7,513 nucleotides of DNA from CAVTAE01 sp051649365 (GTDB lineage Bacteria > Deinococcota > Deinococci > Deinococcales > Trueperaceae): positions 1-7,513 of the forward strand of contig JBOFGY010000104.1 in NCBI GenBank assembly GCA_051649365.1. The letters are read 5' to 3'. Positions 5,603 through 7,513 of this stretch are shown here, one piece after another. Numbering within the stretch: the stretch's first letter is position 1; the number at the start of each line of letters is the position of its first letter. Below the pieces are notes generated by a model. That model did not search any database and was not told where the DNA came from. It was given only the letters and a program-made list of their open reading frames with translations. The translations under genes and the position numbers were made by a program.

Positions 5603-7039
5603 ATGAAACACAGCAAAACAAAACACAGTCTCAAAGCTCTACTCTTGCTCGTTCTGGGTTTGGTCTTGGCAGCTTGCCAAAGTGCCGCACCCGAAAACCA
5701 GCCTACTCAAACTACACAGAGCGCACTCGAGGTTTTAGGTAGTGACGAACGCCTTAGCACCTTCTCGACAGCGATGAAAGAAGATAGTGGTAAAGGCGGC
5801 ATGGTTGACGGTAAAACCTACACTATTTTTGCACCTACTGCCGAAGCCTTTGAAAAATTCTTTAGCGAAGCAAGTATGTCCCCTGAACAATTCTTGAGTG
5901 GCGACATGCTGGCCAAAGTGCTTAGTTATCATGTGGCGGAAGGTAGCCTAAAAGCTGCGGACATCATCGCGGCAGGCAGTGTAAAAACAGTCGAAGGTAG
6001 TGACATTGCCGTGAGTGTTGAAGGCGAAAATGTACTTCTTAATGGTAGTGCAAAAGTCCTCGAGGCTAACCTCATGGCCGCGGACGCTGTCATCCACATC
6101 ATTGACACCGTGCTCATGCCCCCAAGTGAAACAGACGAAGGCGGCGAAGGTAGCGAAGGCGAAACTGGCAAAACCATCGTAGACATCGCCGTTGCCGATG
6201 GACGCTTCACCACGCTCGTTGCTGCAGTAGAAAAAGCTGGTCTTGTTGAGATACTCAGCAGCCCAGGTGAACTCACCGTATTTGCACCTACTGATGATGC
6301 ATTTGCAACACTCCTCGAGACTCTTGAAATTTCTGCAGAGGAACTGCTGGCTAGCCCAGACCTCCAAAGCATTTTGCTCTATCACGTTGTTAAAGGTAAA
6401 GCCACCGCAGCCGATGTTGTCACACTTGACAAAGTAACGACTATCAATGGTGAAGATGTCACGATTAAAGTTGAAGGCGACAAGGTTATCTTAAACGATA
6501 CAGTTAACGTCATCATCACGGACATTATGGCTTCTAACGGTGTCATTCATGTCATTGACGGCGTACTCCTTCCACCCGCCGATGAGAACCCCGAACCCGA
6601 GCCTACACCCGAACCCGAGCCTACACCCAGCATTGTAGATATTGCGGTTGGCAATCCAGACTTCAGCACCCTCGTCGCTGCTTTGCAAAAAGCTGAACTT
6701 GTCGAAGCACTCTCTGGCGAAGGTCCGTTCACCGTGTTTGCACCCACGAACGCAGCGTTTGAAAAACTTGCCAAGAGCCTCCACGTCAAGGTCGAGGACT
6801 TACTCGAGCTACCGGACTTAAGCGATATTTTGCTCTATCATGTTGCGAGTGGTGCGGTCAAAGCCAAAGATGCAGTAGAACTTGCTACGATTGAAACCCT
6901 GCAAGGCGACACGGTTAAAGTTTCTTCGCGTCATGGTGCTGTGTTTATTAACGACTCCAAAGTTATTAGTGTGGATATCACCGCCTCGAACGGTGTGATT
7001 CACGTGATTGACACGGTGTTGTTACCTCCTACAGAGTAA
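5603..7039 (+). CDS. Lipoprotein with three FAS1 (fasciclin) domains
   Basis: This 478-residue protein has a signal peptide with lipobox L22-A-A-C25, then a short polar linker (QPTQTTQS) and three FAS1 domains at about 41-173, 191-323 and 343-475. Each domain has the H1-like motif (TIFAPTAEAF, TVFAPTDDAF, TVFAPTNAAF), the 'YHV' segment, and the H2-like end (AVIHIIDTVLMPP, GVIHVIDGVLLPP, GVIHVIDTVLLPP). Domain 1 is the most divergent. Linkers are Glu/Gly-rich (175-190) and Pro/Glu-rich (326-342). FAS1 domains act in adhesion to matrix or other cells and are known on bacterial surfaces, so this is a surface adhesin-like protein; its partner is unknown. The start is fixed by AGGGAGG ending 8 nt before the ATG. 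It is divergent from the protease operon, whose second gene is also FAS1-like. Confidence 0.93.
   Translation: MKHSKTKHSLKALLLLVLGLVLAACQSAAPENQPTQTTQSALEVLGSDERLSTFSTAMKEDSGKGGMVDGKTYTIFAPTAEAFEKFFSEASMSPEQFLSGDMLAKVLSYHVAEGSLKAADIIAAGSVKTVEGSDIAVSVEGENVLLNGSAKVLEANLMAADAVIHIIDTVLMPPSETDEGGEGSEGETGKTIVDIAVADGRFTTLVAAVEKAGLVEILSSPGELTVFAPTDDAFATLLETLEISAEELLASPDLQSILLYHVVKGKATAADVVTLDKVTTINGEDVTIKVEGDKVILNDTVNVIITDIMASNGVIHVIDGVLLPPADENPEPEPTPEPEPTPSIVDIAVGNPDFSTLVAALQKAELVEALSGEGPFTVFAPTNAAFEKLAKSLHVKVEDLLELPDLSDILLYHVASGAVKAKDAVELATIETLQGDTVKVSSRHGAVFINDSKVISVDITASNGVIHVIDTVLLPPTE
6590..6625 (+). repeat. Two tandem 18-bp units in the FAS1 linker
   Basis: CCCGAACCCGAGCCTACA occurs twice exactly (6590-6607 and 6608-6625), followed by another CCC. 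It encodes the PEPEPT repeat of the linker between FAS1 domains 2 and 3. Perfect identity of the units suggests recent slippage duplication and possible length variation between strains. Confidence 0.85.
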
Positions 7040-7063
7040 CGTCAGCGAAACGGATGCTCGTAT

Positions 7064-7089
7064 AAGGAACGCCATAACTGGCGTTCCTT
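7064..7089 (+). terminator. Terminator after the three-FAS1 gene
   Basis: The stem AAGGAACGCC (7064-7073) with GGCGTTCCTT (7080-7089) encloses the loop ATAACT. It lies 24 bp past the stop. The T-run is short (it continues TACTCC), so termination may be modest; the A/T ends of the stem would let it work in both directions. Confidence 0.7.
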
Positions 7090-7167
7090 TACTCCATCTA
7101 GGACTCGAGACATCAGGCTGAATTTCAAGCAAAGATTGTATCCTGGAATAAAGTGAAAGAATTACGT

Positions 7168-7194
7168 TTGTACTCTGTTCTTTTTTCGTATAAT
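7168..7194 (+). promoter_or_regulatory. Promoter of the secreted-protein gene, near-leaderless
   Basis: A perfect TATAAT (7189-7194) is preceded by TTGTAC (7168-7173) with a short 15-bp spacer. The ATG at 7206 lies 11 nt after the -10, so the transcript would begin about 5 nt before it and lack room for a Shine-Dalgarno. The same 11-nt distance is seen at the hydrolase gene. Confidence 0.55.
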
Positions 7195-7205
7195 GGTGAC
7201 CAGCT

Positions 7206-7513
7206 ATGAAATGCCTGTTTATTACAACTTTATTATTCCTTTACTGCAGCTTAGGTGTGGCGCAAAACCTAACAGACGGCACAGAATTGTTGCTCACTGA
7301 CTTGGGCAGTGAAAAAATTGTGGGGCATGGCAAAGTAGCGGGTGAAGAAATTGTCCTGAGTGTCAGTCAAGAGGCAGAGGGCTTCTTCCTGTACGTCGTA
7401 ACACCGAGTGGCGAAGTCGCTACGCATCACGGTGAAGTTCGCCCAGATGGTCTATTAGGCGTGTTTAGCGACACAGGTGAACTCTTAGATTTTGCAGATG
7501 TACTCGAGGGTCG
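7206..7513 (+). CDS. Secreted protein of unknown function, N-terminal part (runs off the window)
   Basis: 102 codons are open to the edge. Residues 1-19 form a type I signal peptide (MKCLFITTLLFLYCSLGVA) with predicted cleavage G-V-A before Q20. Cys14 is not in a lipobox context. The mature part, beginning QNLTDGTELLLTDLG, is rich in short beta-type segments and Gly/Asp turns (GHGKVAGEEIVLSV, FFLYVVTPSGEV, RPDGLLGVFSDTGELLDF), suggesting a beta-sandwich or repeat fold facing the periplasm or outside. I do not recognise a family. The start is set by the signal peptide and by the TATAAT 11 nt upstream. The frame contains a CTCGAG near the edge, as in other resident genes here. Confidence 0.75.
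   Translation, partial: MKCLFITTLLFLYCSLGVAQNLTDGTELLLTDLGSEKIVGHGKVAGEEIVLSVSQEAEGFFLYVVTPSGEVATHHGEVRPDGLLGVFSDTGELLDFADVLEG

Noticed and set aside
5929..6385. Two long minus-strand open frames inside the three-FAS1 gene
   Set aside because: They are antisense shadows of a clearly real FAS1 gene, with composition dictated by its codons.
1..7513. CRISPR array, tRNA, rRNA, attachment site or phage module
   Set aside because: I saw no regularly spaced repeats, no cloverleaf-like or ribosomal sequence, and no integrase or phage-structural reading frame.

Overview
The window looks like bacterial chromosome of mid GC content. It carries six complete or partial envelope or secreted-protein genes around one cytosolic housekeeping gene (an Mrp-type Fe-S carrier ATPase), plus an insertion-sequence scar at the left edge. 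Lipoprotein signal peptides, FAS1 (fasciclin) lipoproteins, TATAAT-like boxes only about 11 nt from start codons without a Shine-Dalgarno, and an Mrp without the C-terminal CxxC are compatible with a Deinococcota-like or similar lineage. This placement is a guess from style, not a match.

Layout. 1-295 is transposon debris: the N-terminus of an IS256-type transposase running off the left edge (minus strand), apparently inserted into the 3' end of an ISAs1-type transposase remnant (plus strand). That remnant itself truncates a minus-strand exported-protein gene (269-526). Next come a minus-strand alpha/beta-hydrolase lipoprotein (730-2187) and, divergently, the Mrp ATPase (2388-3431, plus). A convergent minus-strand operon follows (5255 to 3546), encoding an astacin-type zinc metalloprotease lipoprotein and a small divergent FAS1-like lipoprotein, closed by a strong terminator. 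Divergent to it is a three-FAS1-domain lipoprotein (5603-7039, plus). The window ends in the start of a further secreted protein (7206 onward, plus).

Three patterns cut across genes. First, CTCGAG occurs 21 times in 7.5 kb, about ten times chance, in coding and intergenic DNA alike. Second, the protease/FAS1-like operon has no CTCGAG and is clearly more AT-rich than its flanks, which suggests recent acquisition. Third, the regions upstream of the truncated gene (about 526-668) and of the protease gene (about 5255-5387) are diverged copies of one cassette: hairpin, 34-bp promoter-like block, ribosome-binding site, start codon and signal-peptide DNA. The truncated copy has Arg exactly where the protease copy has its lipidated Cys.

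Functionally the window reads as a cell-surface neighbourhood (adhesion-type FAS1 domains, a surface protease, a surface hydrolase) next to an unrelated Fe-S maturation gene. I see no complete defence, CRISPR, tRNA, rRNA or phage module.
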